DNA from: Lepeophtheirus salmonis
Taxonomy: Eukaryota > Arthropoda > Copepoda > Siphonostomatoida > Caligidae
Reading direction: 5' to 3'
NCBI RefSeq assembly: GCF_016086655.4
Contig: NC_052136.2
Coordinates: 38,200,866-38,264,865 of the forward strand
DNA length: 64,000 nt
Shown here: in pieces, positions 48,145-59,510 of the stretch
Numbering within the stretch: position 1 is the first letter of the stretch
Layout: every line of letters begins with the position of its first letter
Position numbers and translations under genes: made by a program
The notes under the pieces: generated by a model
Seen by the model: only the letters and a program-made list of their open reading frames with translations
Database searches by the model: none
Told to the model about the DNA's origin: nothing

Positions 48145-50065
48145 GACATTTTTACACTTAGAGACACGGGGAAAAAACAAAACTTAATAACATCGTAATT
48201 AAATACGGCTTCAATTTTTGTATCCCCAGTCTGTAAGTCTATAATTAAATATAAAGCATTATATAAATTTGTAAAGGTTAAAGCCCTAATAAAATACTTT
48301 TATTACTAAATTCTTATACCCACATATAGTTTTATTACTTTCAATGTGACCATAGTGCTTTCTTAGTATTGAAAAAACTCAAATCATATAAATTTTGTAT
48401 TTGCATGTATATATTTTTCGTACAAATACGTTAAATATATCATTATTATACATTGAAAAATTTAATATCAAAGACTTTTATTTACGCTTCAATAAATTTC
48501 AAAGCGTACAACTTCTTTACCTTTGAGGGTATACACTATATACATATATATTCAACGTCACACCAATCATATGTAGATCTACATTAACACGACTTTTTAT
48601 TAAGAATATCCTAATAGAAAGTTACAAAGACAACAAAACTTGGCTTGCGCCTTTTGGAATGATTCCTTGGGATGTTTTAAATATTTTTAAGTACTAAACT
48701 CTACGCACGCTCGATATTCTCATGAAAAATTCATATGTAGATGGAGCCAATGATTGATTGTACTGCATTAATAGAATATAGAGCTAGCCAATATTATGAT
48801 GAATGCTATTAAATTACCTTATTTTTTCAAGAGGAAATATGACCGTAAGTTGACATCATCAAAATATCTCATTAGATTAATTAATAGAGAATGCCATTAG
48901 ATGAGACGCATTTTCGAAAATATTTAATTACTCCAGATAAATCGGCTGTTCTTCATAGTAATTAAAGATATCAACTCTCAAATAGATAGTAATTTTAATT
49001 ATATAATGTCAAAATAATCCTTTTTTTAAATGAGTCATAACGACTCAAAAAAAGTTTTGTCGAGCAATTCTCCTACCTGGTAAAATAAATACCCAACCGA
49101 AACGGTTAATATCGGCTTTAACTATTGCAGGCTCCTATGTAAAATAAAGATAATTGAAAATTTGATATTTACATAAAATATAGGCCCTTCTTATAAGAAG
49201 ATAATAATATTTTTCTACCAAATAATATTTGAAAAAATATTTAACAATGGAAGTTTATTTAGTTTTTAGAATAACCTTTTCTTTGGTAAAGGCCAACAAT
49301 CATTCTTGCAGTCTTTTATAATCAATTGTGTCCATATTTCATTTATTATTTATAAAATAATTTTACAATGTCTTTTTTCAATAAGGTGCGTGGCTTATTG
49401 GAAATGTCAGCCCACTGCAACTCTAGTGGTTGTAGTGCCCTTTGGCAGACCCTGTATATATATATCATTTTTGACGTGTAAGTATGAGTATTTCTCTCTT
49501 TGTATTAGTACTTATATACACAAGTGATGATTGAACAAACAAAGTAACTTTCATAATTTTTTCTGACGTCATCATCTGTCTTGAAGTCATAGAGAATATG
49601 CTAGCAATTATGTCATCTATAATTATGGATTCCTTGTTTCCCCATTCTCACTTATAACCTAATTCAAAAGTTGTATTTACATTTATTGACGTCATATATT
49701 GATACAAGATCATCATGAAATTTTACACTAATTTTGCATTTCAATAAGGCATCTATATAGTAACGAATCCGTTTGTCCTAGCGAATCATGAATAATTAAA
49801 CTTTGGGAAGTTGTAATTGACTTAATAGATATTTTACATATTTCTTCATCAGACCAAGGAAAACTGAGATGGAGGGTGAAATCAATTCTGTAGTATCGCT
49901 TAAAGAGTTATGACGAGATCTTTTGCATTGTCTCCTGCTCCAAAGAAATTAACCAAAATTAATAAAAGCTCTATACATATGTATATATATATATATATTG
50001 ATAAGACTATGGACGTGTGTTTGTTTGTAATTACATATGCATATGTGATACCTACATTTATACTA
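48145..50065. other. Spacer, no gene seen
   Basis: Two CRE palindromes (TGACGTCA) lie 123 bp apart at 49564 and 49687, the closest pair in the window. A short (TA)n run is at 49981-49999. No coding similarity. Confidence 0.4.
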
Positions 50066-50069
50066 GGGT

Positions 50070-50710
50070 CTTTTTTTCCGTGCTAACAAAGATACAAAAA
50101 AAAATCTGATTCTTTTTTCAACATAGTCTCCTTGTAAGTTTTCACATTTTCTCAGCGATAGTCCTAACTCTATAACCTTTCCAAATAGTAATTGGTGTTT
50201 TCTCTTCAAAATAATAGTTAAGGAGACACTTTTTGTTTTTGGTTCAATTACTCCAAGTTGGATTGACTAAGACGCTGTAATAAGGAAAAGAGGCGTCATG
50301 TAATTCAATCAAGAATGTTATTTTTATCTCTAAATTTTTATTCGTCAACATTTAGTATATGCGCAATTTTTATCTATTGCGCAGTTCATTGTTTTCACGT
50401 CTTTTGACTAAGATTAATCTGATGTAATTTAATAGAAGTCACCGCTTTGGACAAGGTTTTACATTTTTCTTAAAGATTTAGTTAGAAACATAAAATATTA
50501 ATTAAAACCCGTTGTTCATGGTATCTGAATAATAATTATGCTCTAAAAAATTATAAAAGTTATTTAAAACAAATATACATAACCTTAGTTATCTACGAAG
50601 GGTATTTATGTTCTATATTTTTTATTGAGGTTATGTGAATTCTGAACTTACTTAAATAGTTTTTGTTTTCTTTTAAATTCAACCATTTTCTCTCCTCTTT
50701 CATTTTTAGC
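50070..50710 (-). mobile_element. mariner C-terminal fragment plus repeat body, copy B
   Basis: Diverged copy of 14035-14710. The reverse strand keeps RKCENLQGDYVEKRI, the mariner C-terminal GDYVEK ending. The body shares TTTAGTATATGCGCAATTTT, TCTTTTGACTAAGATT and ATAATTATGCTCT with copy A. The extreme terminal repeat is less well preserved here. Confidence 0.6.
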
Positions 50711-50920
50711 CTCTTTTTTTTGCAAATAAAGCATTAAACCAAGTAGCGCATAGAGACCCAACGTTATAAAAAGCTGAAAAAATGTTTTGGTCAAAATTTA
50801 CTTTTATTGTCCGCTAGAGGTATTATTATTTCTAGTATTTTTGGGAATCCTTTCCTGTTCTCCCATTAATGAGTCAAGTCCTATTATTTTTGTATACTTT
50901 TTGAGTGAATCCGGAAAATT

Positions 50921-51262
50921 ATGGATGAGGAATTAGTATTATACAAGGAAGAAGTCCAGTGTTGTAAAAGTGACTGGAGGTTGGAACAGTGGCAAAGGAG
51001 AAGTCTCCTGAGCCAAGTACTTCTTCCTGACCAGCCAGTCTGATTTTATATATTTGCTCTCGTACTAGAACAGGTAAAACCATTATTGGAGAAACAAGCC
51101 GAGGAAAGTACAGAGGTTTCTTCCATTAAAGGTGCTTTGGTGGGTTCCAAATCTGCAAATTTCTTCCTGAAAAAGGATTGCATCAAACCCCTTCAGGAAG
51201 AAGTGTTCTCTGCTGAGCCATCATTGTCTCATAAAGGTACCAAATCATTCGTTTCATCTTGA
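50921..51262 (+). pseudogene. Unidentified coding-like segment with one internal stop
   Basis: An ATG at 50921 opens 40 codons (MDEELVLYKEEVQCCKSDWR...) to a TGA at 51041. The same frame then runs 72 more codons (LEQVKPLLEKQAEESTEVSS...) to a stop at 51260. GC content is clearly above the surroundings and codons look natural, unlike random frames nearby. Another coding-like stretch (GLVIWDFLQCQRRVEQISGA) follows near 51490. I do not recognise the protein. It could be a decayed host gene, a retrocopy or an unknown element. Confidence 0.4.
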
Positions 51263-52119
51263 GAAGGAAACTCATAATGCCTTAGAGACAGTCAGAGCAA
51301 ACACAAAATTAAGAAAACTGGAGGAAATTTTTTATATGAGACCATCTTAAAACTTTAAAGAGCCAACAGGCTAAGTCTTTGGCCCATCATGGGGCATATG
51401 GTTTTAATAAATAAACTGAACACTTTGTTCAAATCACATATCTCCATGGAGAAATGAAGCCACAGCGCACAGAGAATAAAGAAGGTTGGTCTTGTTATTT
51501 GGGACTTTCTTCAATGCCAGCGAAGAGTTGAACAAATTTCAGGAGCAATAATAGGATTTCTTAATTTTTTATGACTTAGAAGAAATGAAGAATATATATT
51601 TTTTTATTTTTTCTATTTGAGACACTGTCCGATAATATGAATTTGTCAATTATTTGATTCATATAATCAGATTGCGATTATTTCGCAAAAAATATTTAAA
51701 AAATTCAGCAAATAAATCAACTACTTAAATCAAAACTCCTATGGAACTCGAACATGGTAATTTTTTTAGTAATAAAACCAAATGGAGAAGAAATATTTTC
51801 ACATTATGATACACCATTAAATATAAAAGTGTTGAATTTTACCTGCAAATAATTAAAACCTCGAACTTTAAGTTTTGTTTCTCAAAAAGCACACCATCAA
51901 TCGTTTTGAAATTGGACAGGATTATTTTGAAATTTGTGAAGATTACATAACAATCTCTTTTGATTTCCTAGGTTTAAGTATTAAAGAATTGTTGCTACTT
52001 AACCGTGAAGGAAAGTCAAACAATGCTTAACTTAACCTATAGTGTAGTTTATTATAACGGAATAATTTAAAAAGAGGAAAAGCAACCTCAACGATGCCAC
52101 GAGGGATCAATTTTACCTT

Positions 52120-52190
52120 CTTTAAGGACCGACATGTGGGACTGGAATGAGTGGGACTGGACTGGACTAATAAAGCACCGACAAAGAACA
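52120..52190. repeat. GGACTG-rich short interspersed repeat, copy 2
   Basis: TTTAAGGACCGACATGTGGG and GAGTGGGACTGGACTGGACT parallel the 229-303 copy, in a different internal order. Flanks do not match. Confidence 0.5.
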
Positions 52191-52845
52191 CCTTCCAAGT
52201 GAATTGATGTTAATTTAACAAAATAAATTTCCTTTTTTTTTTTGTTTCTGTGATATGTAGATTAAAGTTGATAAATTCAATTAAAATTATCTTAAACTTT
52301 TGTTTTATTTTTAAAAATACAACTACAGACAGGCTTTTCAAACTTGTAATATTTTTTTAACATACAGAATTGTTGGTATTCTATGCATGAATATATATAT
52401 CCTTTTAGCTTAGTTAAATGTTCATAAAAATCTTTAATAATGTTTCGGAAATTGTACCATAGCGGTGTCTTCTTCTTTAATAGAAAAAAAGGATCAAATG
52501 AACTTATAGTTTAAAACATTTTCTGAAAAACTTAATACAGGAAGTACCCGTATAATGTAGTTTCAAGTAATGCAGAATTTACATACCGTGGTGCTTGGAA
52601 TTTTTTTGACTCCTCGTTTATTATACAGACAGGCCTAGGCTAGTCTAAGACCTGGTAGAGATAGTTCCGGTTGGCCCTCCAAGGGCATTGAGCAAAAAAC
52701 GATGCATTGTCTATCTGAGTTTTCTCGGACACAGTGTTTACAGGTAATGGAACATAACTAAAATTTACCGTTAAGGCTTTTGGACTGCGGTATATTTCTC
52801 TTATATCGCAGTTTTCCATATTATGATCATAAATTATAAATAAAT

Positions 52846-52929
52846 CTATAGGTATTAAGGTAAACAATGATTTTTGCAGTTGTTGATCTATAAGTATTAA
52901 GGTTAACAATGATATTGGTAGTCGTTGAT
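52846..52929. repeat. 42-bp tandem duplication
   Basis: Two units (52846-52887 and 52888-52929) share CTATARGTATTAAGGT, AACAATGAT and GTTGAT with a few substitutions. It looks like simple local duplication. Confidence 0.7.
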
Positions 52930-53039
52930 GAGTTTGTTTATACTAGAGAGTGCAACATAGAAATTTTCCGCGATTAAAAAGCAAAAACAGAACCTTAATA
53001 ACTTTTTATTAGAAAAGTAAAATGAAAAATAATATAGAA

Positions 53040-54190
53040 ATAATTTTTAGCAATCAATCTTTGCAAGAATTATTCTATATGGCCGACTCCATCCTTTATC
53101 ACAACCTCCACACGAATTCGAAACTTTGGGCAGGTTGCCAAATTATAATGGGGGACAAGACCATATTTTTCGAAAAAACTCCCAATTGCCCATTAGATCT
53201 TTATGTTACCCTTGAGCTCTTGCACATTTGGGTGTGAAATCTTTCAAGCCTTGCCTTCTAAGGCGCTCCACACACTCAAGTCGAGGGGATTGAGACCAGG
53301 AATGGAAGAGGGCCAGAAGATCTTGTCTCAAAAGTTAGCTAACTGCTCCTTGCAAAAGTTTTGTGTCTTCAAGACCCTATGGTTAAGGGCACAGTCTTGG
53401 GTCCAGACATAGTTGTTCTCAGAATAGTTAGTGTTTAGCCAGGGCAAGATTTTCTACATCAGGACCTTATAGTAGGCCTCAGTCCTGATTTTCTCATTGG
53501 GCTTGAAGAATAAGGGATCCATTTTCTTCCCATCAGAGGCCACGACTCAAAAACATATTTGTTGTGCGGGATGTTTTGTTCTGAAGGTGCTTTGGACTTT
53601 CTCAAGTTATGCTACTCTAAATCTGTTGTTTCTGCACTTCATAATCTGGTCGACTGTGAATATCTTTTAGTCTGATAATATTTTCTCTATCAACGGATGA
53701 CTCTTCAAGTAATTAATGATTATTTGGCTTCTCTTAAACCTTAAGGCGGAAGAGATGTTTTGGAGTCCTGACAAAAGCTCGTAAGGCCAAGGACATCATG
53801 AAATTACATCCTGATGGGGATATCATCCACATTGAACTCGTCAGCTAAGCGGGGCATTGATGCTGTTGGATGTTTTATCTCGCTTCAAAGTATTTCCTCC
53901 ACTTCCTGCCTCCCTTTTGACTCCTTTTCCATTCTCCTTGCCCACCCTGATGTTCTGGATTGTCCTGACGGGCACACTAACAATGTCTGAAATTCTTTTT
54001 GGCTCAACATCCGCGTCAAGTAATCCAAAACCCATTCAATACCTTTTTGATTACTGCTAACTAATTTTTTGTCCGATTTTAATCAAATCAAAACAATTCA
54101 CAAAGAAAACAACTCATGTATCGGAACATTGCTTGAGGTAGTACCGAAAAACCTTAATTAACCCAAAAAATACCTATAATTACACAGAAA
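53040..54190 (-). mobile_element. Tc1-like transposase, full span but inactive
   Basis: All parts of a Tc1-like transposase are visible on the reverse strand. MGFGLLDADVEPKRISDIVS and VPVRTIQNIRVGKENGKG (about 53930-54035) form the first helix-turn-helix. RLADEFNVDDIPIRM (about 53800-53850) belongs to the second. KILSD-stop-KIFTVDQI (about 53640-53680) is the first catalytic Asp block. VASDGKKMDPLFFKPNEKI leads to YVWTQDCALNH (about 53390-53430), the second Asp with QDGAP altered. IPGLNPLDLSVWSALEGKA (about 53245-53305) retains the third Asp. RVEVVIKDGVGHIE is the C-terminus. Stops and shifts inactivate it. The right end may reach the GCCCTGTATG word at 54205. Confidence 0.85.
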
Positions 54191-54214
54191 ATTAGCCTGT
54201 TTCGCCCTGTATGC

Positions 54215-54915
54215 CTATATACAGGGTTCGGAAGCAAAACGTGGACTCAATGACTGATTTGAGAAATATGACAATATTTTTAATTTTTTTATTTTTTTTA
54301 ACAAACCTTTGATACACGACCATTGTGAACATGTTCACTCAATATAACAACCCTCAGCAGGAATCACAGCATCCACACGGCGGCGGTAGCCTTGCAGGAG
54401 TTGATGAATAACTTTTCGAACAAGTTGTTCTACTCCTTCACAATTAAGGCCTTCAGGGAGTTCACGTTCGGGTGAGATTTCCGATTAGTCTCCCTCTCCA
54501 AAGTGCCCCATACAGCAAAGTCCAATGGGTTCAAATCCGACTAAGATGATGCCCTTGTCCCAAAAATCAGCCATATTATCGGTGCAGAACTTCTTGCATT
54601 TGGCCGATGTGTGTAACGGTGCACCGTCTTGGGTCCCCATATAGTTGTCCTCTGAATAAATGGCCTTGAGCCATGGCAGTATGATGAAATTCAGCACCTT
54701 GTAATTGGTCTGTTTGCCGATTTTCTGCCCAGCCTTAAAAAAGAAAGGTCTTCTTACCGTTGGACGCCAAAACCCCCAGGACTATGGTTTGGGGCGGATG
54801 TCTTGTACGGAACACCCCCTTGATCTCTTCTGGTGATCCTTCTAGCCAACATTACTTCAGACGGTTGTAGACCTGGCTTACAGTAAACATCTTCTCGTCA
54901 GATAAATTTTCTATT
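54215..54915 (-). mobile_element. Tc1-like transposase, catalytic half, inactive
   Basis: The reverse strand reads NLSDEKMFTVSQVYNRLK (about 54858-54911) with the first catalytic Asp, VFRTRHPPQTIVLGVLASNG, ILPWLKAIYSEDNYMGTQDG (second Asp), DNMADFW, and, after a one-base shift, SDLNPLDFAVWGTLERETNR (about 54480-54545) with the third Asp. HPNVNSLKALIVKE follows. The DNA-binding domain is missing. ACAGGGTTCGGAAGC at 54223 may be the outer terminal repeat. It lies head-to-tail with the preceding copy and is related but distinct. Confidence 0.8.
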
Positions 54916-54919
54916 AGAA

Positions 54920-55875
54920 ATAAATTTTTGAAACTTTTTTCAAAAACAATTATTTTTTTGAGAACAACTGCGGATTTTAGAATTTTTTTTCAAAATATTT
55001 AATATTTTAATTTGGTTTGCAAAAATTAAATTTTTGGTGAATACTTGTGAATTTTATTAAAGAGTATGAATCGCCATTGAAATCAGCATCGGCAATTTTT
55101 ACGCAGAATTACGTTGGAATCGTTCCTTCATTACGAATTTTGTTTCCTTGTGATACGCAGTAAAAGATATAATATTATTATTGAATAAAGTAAGATATAT
55201 ATCCGTATTTACAAGTACACCATTATTTTTTCATTGGATAAAATCAAATTTGGTAAAATTTAGTAATCGAAATAGTTTTTTTTTCTTTCTGTTGCTTTGC
55301 TTTTGTCCTTCAAAAATGTACCCTTCAACAAACTTTAATGTAAGAGCAGAATGATATAACGCCTAATTTTTCTTCCTTAGTCATATTGAAGCAATGTTTA
55401 CAATGTTTTTTCGTTCTTGCATAACTTTATTTTAATTAATAATTTTATTACGAAGAATGTCTATGTAGAAGCGTATTAAGATGTTAATATAAAAATACAG
55501 TCTACATACACCTAAAAGATAGCAGGGCTTGTTGAAATTGTTGTAAATTCTAATCATTTACTCAAGTGTATGCTTTTTTTTTTTTTTTTCTTTTTATAAT
55601 GTTCCTTTAGTTGGTTAGATAAAGTTGCACTGATTAAGTATAAGTAAACATTATAGTATTACAATTACTCCATCTAACCTAGGAATCTTTTTGTGAAATT
55701 CATAAACATAAAGTATATTTCTTTTTCTACGAATCACCGAGGCGCGAACGTTGAAGAGGAAAAATCTAAGTATAAAGTAAGCACAAGTGAAAGTCAGAGA
55801 GTTACACTGATGATCAGTTGGGGAGATATAGATAAGGAGTAAAAAAAGGGTTTATTCTTTAGCTCGCAAACTCAT
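54920..55875. other. AT-rich spacer, no gene seen
   Basis: No coding similarity. T runs occur at 55280 and 55576-55590. Confidence 0.35.
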
Positions 55876-55879
55876 CTCT

Positions 55880-55990
55880 TTTTTGTTGGAGCTGGCAAAC
55901 TGAAGAGTTAATTTTCTTTTCCTGAGCTGATGCCATTATAATTAAATTCGATTCTTGGGGTCTAAACTTTGATTGCTACTTCATTCAATT
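55880..55990 (+). repeat. Unnamed dispersed repeat family, 5' module
   Basis: TTGTTGGAGCTGGCAAACTG, AAGAGTTAATTTTCTTTTCC and GATGCCATTATAATTAAATT match the starts of the copies at 23.3 and 44.9 kb. The later modules are absent here. Confidence 0.5.
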
Positions 55991-56129
55991 ATATTCAAAT
56001 ATAGGAAATAGAATAGACATTTACCATGTTAAAAGACCGTGCCGTTCCTTCGGAATGAAAAACCTTATACATAGGAAGAAAGACTCCATACTCCAGTTAA
56101 GGACTGGGGGGTGGGGGGAAGGGTCGGTC

Positions 56130-57000
56130 AACATAATAAAGTAATACAGTTGAAGTTTGTTTGTTTATTTCCTAGATACACCCCACCACACCGGAACTCA
56201 ATCGGGTTTCTAACTTTATTATTATAAAATAAATCATAATTACACGACATATTAGAAATCCTCAAAAGTTGCTCCTCTACTGATCGTTTCTTTTCCATAA
56301 ATTCCATAGCAAGTTCAGTCATTTCTTGCATTGTACTCGATAAGATGAAATGGTGTTTCATTTTCTTCTGTATAGAGTCAATAGATCGGGCTCAGGGTTT
56401 TACCCATTTTAAAAAGAGGTATATTAAGTTGTATGTAGCCATTTAACATATCGACTATACATGGAATTGGAAATCTCTTGTATTTGTTAACTTTTTTTGC
56501 GATGTATGGCTCGACGATAAACTGATTTGATTGGCAGATGCTATCCTGACACACGGAATTGGGGGTAGAGACTGGCGTATCTCCTTCTGCACCCTCCTTA
56601 GCCAAAGCATTAGCAAACTCGTTCCCTGTGCTTGATCCATCCAACTGTGATATCACTCTTGGAATTCTCGAGGGTATTTTCACAGCAAGAAATTTCCCCT
56701 CTCAATATGCCCATTTTTCCATATTTAAACTATCTATAGGAAACCGGCTATCAGATAATTTAATATCATCTTGCCATTTGTTTTGTCAATTGGCAAATTA
56801 CACGCTAAGTCTCTTATAGCTTCAACTTCAGATTTAAAAACTGTATTTGTATCATCAAGTCTTAATGAACATTCCCTAAGTTTGTGTTAAGGCCCATCCA
56901 GCACCTGTGTGACCATTTATTCTTGATTCATCAGTATATCCGACTATATCATATTGTTCTATATTTATACCCTTGTCACTTTGTACCGTCATCTAGGTTG
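56130..57000 (-). mobile_element. Non-LTR retrotransposon RNase H domain and C-terminus
   Basis: The reverse strand encodes an RNase H typical of I/Jockey/R1-type LINEs. VGYTDESRINGHTGAGWALT (about 56885-56945) has the first Asp, NTVFKSEVEAIRDLACNLP (about 56790-56850) the Glu, and LSDSRFPIDSLNMEKW (about 56710-56760) the second Asp. STGNEFANALAKEGAEG (about 56580-56630) is where the last catalytic Asp is replaced by Asn. The tail, including HHFILSSTMQEMTELAMEFM, resembles the C-terminal tail of such LINEs. Frameshifts show it is dead. The matching reverse transcriptase is not adjacent; the LINE at 28.8-30.7 kb appears to be another family. Confidence 0.75.
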
Positions 57001-57529
57001 GCTCGGGATTGGGACTTCATACCTCGCTAGGTAGACAGTGGAAGTTATTCCTGGCTTTGAAGATTAAGGTTGTATCCGGATTAATGAGATGAAATAATAA
57101 GAAAATATTTGAAGAACAACACGGGCTACGATTTTGAGGAAATAATTATCAAGGTCCCATGAGAGCTTTTTTCAGCTATTCTAAAAAGGAGGATTATTGG
57201 AAAGGTCTATTATTTGTTCGGAATTCTTTTTTGTTGTCTGTTCTTCCACTGTTGGGTAAAAATGTGCTTGTAAATTTCAATAACCTTTTCAAAAGTAGAG
57301 ATGAGCTAATTGTTTGTTTGGAGCAAATAGATTCATTCCCATGCCAACCGTATCGTTTCAATGATATATATATATAAAGAAGTATTCGCCACACATCCCG
57401 TTTTACGTTGCATTGCAGTCTCTCAATTACAAAATGTTCGAAAGGAGCTCGTGAAAATGAAAGTATCCTATCCCCCACTTCTTTTAGTTTAAAAACGACT
57501 CCGAAAGCTGAATAGAACTAACATGGGGA

Positions 57530-57950
57530 TATATTAAGTGGGATGGACATCGGTCGTTAGAATTCAATTCACCGATTAAAGAGAGATAGGGCTACGAAAT
57601 CGTCTTGCTACATCAACATTCTTCACCAACAAGTCGGAAAAAGATTAAACGGAGAGGCTCTGCTCTTTCTGCAAGGAACGCACACTACTACTCTCTTTTT
57701 TTATAAATGTGGTAAAGTAGGATCTGTAAGGAAATTGGGGGAAAAAAATTAAGGATGTACATTGGCTGGTGGCTATGCCACCGACGACTCGGTCTCACCT
57801 AAAAGCAGCTCTAGTCATAGCTAAAGATATGTGTATTTTATACTTCAGCCGGACTGTAGGTTCAATAATAATATAGACGTTAGGACTCGAGGATTTCGTT
57901 GGCAGAAAGTTGAGAGTGCTTCTACTGTTTTAGACTATAGTGTTTGCAAA
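57530..57950 (+). mobile_element. Possible LINE C-terminal zinc-binding remnant
   Basis: On the forward strand RNRLATSTFFTNKSEKD, then ERLCSFCKERTLLL, resembles the CxxC-type zinc-binding region that follows reverse transcriptase in some LINEs. KAALVIAKDMCILYFSRTVG downstream resembles the helical tail of the same proteins. The copy is on the opposite strand to the RNase H remnant, so it is a separate insertion. Confidence 0.35.
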
Positions 57951-58074
57951 AGGATTAATGAAAACTGACCCAAGATCCTCTCTTCTCAGCTGTGTTCAGT
58001 CGTGTGGTAGCTTGACTATCAGATCTAGAGTGAGGTTGCGATATATTTTTTCGCCGTTAGCGTTTTATTGTTGC

Positions 58075-59135
58075 TGAGCTCATATCCTTACTGCTTCAAC
58101 TGATTCTAGAGTAAAGCCAGGAGAACCACCAATCAATCCATGCCAGGTTCTAATGAGTAAAAGATGTGGCATTACCATGTTAAAATTCCTTCAGACATAA
58201 TCATAACCTTTTTAAGATAAAAACTTTAAAGTAAATGCAAATTTCTTTAATGCCTCTGGGTATTTTTTCTTTTGTTTTTAATTCCCATTGACCATACGAT
58301 GAAAGATATCTTTTGGAAACTTAGATGTTATTGTAGACAGAACTTCTTCACTTAATCTAGAAACCAAATTTTCATTTATTTGATAAATGGTGATAAATAT
58401 CTTTAGCATTGGTTATCCACTTCTGAAGATTTTGTTTGAAATAATTTTATTTTTAATTTTTAAAGCCTTGAAATGTGTTGAAAGAAGTTCATTTTTTTTC
58501 GAACGAATCATAATATCTCATTTTTCTCTTTTTGTCACCTCCCCCAAGGATTCCATAGTACTAGGTAGAGCATATGTATGATCAATTACTATATTTACAA
58601 TTGTCCTTTTTTCAATCATGCCATCAGAATTCTTTTTTGCAGTACTGTCTTCTTCATAGGTTCTTCGCTTAAGATTCGTCGATAGGACTCTACTTTTTTT
58701 TAAGTGTATTGGAAATTCGAAAACGGAAGGCACTGCTCCATCAACAAGCGTGCAATTAACTTTGTATTTGATGATGTCAGAGTCCGTGAAATGCTTAAAA
58801 CACATTCTTGACCCTTGGTTGGTTTCCAATCTTGGCGACAGTAGTTTACTATCCATTGCTTTAGAAGTGCTGTATTTTTAGGAAATCTGAAAGTAGATGG
58901 TGACTTATAATAAATATGGAACATTAAATTAACTAACAAGGATGCCAAAGCATTTGATTGTTTTATAAAGTTATAAAAATACTTACGGAAAAAGCTTATT
59001 TTCACATTATTGTGGCTTTGTTCACATTTTTTTCAACAATTTAATAGCAAGACCGTGCTCTGGGGATCTAGAAAAAGCAACCGTTCTTGAAGTACAATTG
59101 AATGCAAAGCAAGCAGGCAGTAAGCACTACGAATT
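58075..59135 (-). pseudogene. THAP-domain / P-element-like transposase remnant with an intron
   Basis: On the reverse strand ACFAFNCTSRTVAF (about 59065-59106) gives a possible C-x4-C start of a THAP zinc finger. KISFFR precedes a GTAAGT donor (58986-58981), and an acceptor TTTCAG ends at 58887. FPKNTALLKQWIVNYCRQDW then follows with KPTKG, CFKHFTDSDI and VDGAVPSVFEFP, the THAP core and AVPTIF box. Further on, SEEVLSTITSKFPKD and YPEALKKFAFTLKFLS, then KGYDYV, resemble P/THAP9 transposases. The 100-nt intron is out of phase by one base, and stops lie later, so the gene is probably dead. Confidence 0.7.
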
Positions 59136-59510
59136 AAATAATAAGAATATATCAAGTTCCAATTAAAACCACTATGACTAACTTACGTAATGCCAAACTC
59201 CTTTTGCAAAAATTAAAAGGTTATTTTATTACTAATTATTAATTTATTAAGATTTTAAAAGTATTATTCGTAAGAGAAAGGCTTATGTTGAAATAATAAC
59301 TGAATAATTTCATCCTTATATTTCTTTTTATTGTTCATCAGCTGAATCCTTCAATAAATTATCCTCGTCATTTTAGAGACTCTCTTTCAGCACTCTATAA
59401 TTTATATATCTATGATTAATTCCCAGTAATATTCATTCCCGTGCGTTTCATTCAACCTATGAAGAGGCATATTTAGTGACGCCATATCATTTATGCATTT
59501 AACTACTTAG

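Larger units (their letters stand above)
51265..53035. other. Spacer with two small repeats
   Basis: It holds GGACTG-rich repeat copy 2 (52120-52190) and a 42-bp tandem duplication (52846-52929). The 89-codon reverse frame at 52640-52909 overlaps the duplication and has no family match. Confidence 0.35.

Noticed and set aside
49981..49999. (TA)n microsatellite
   Set aside because: Ordinary for such A/T-rich DNA; not informative.
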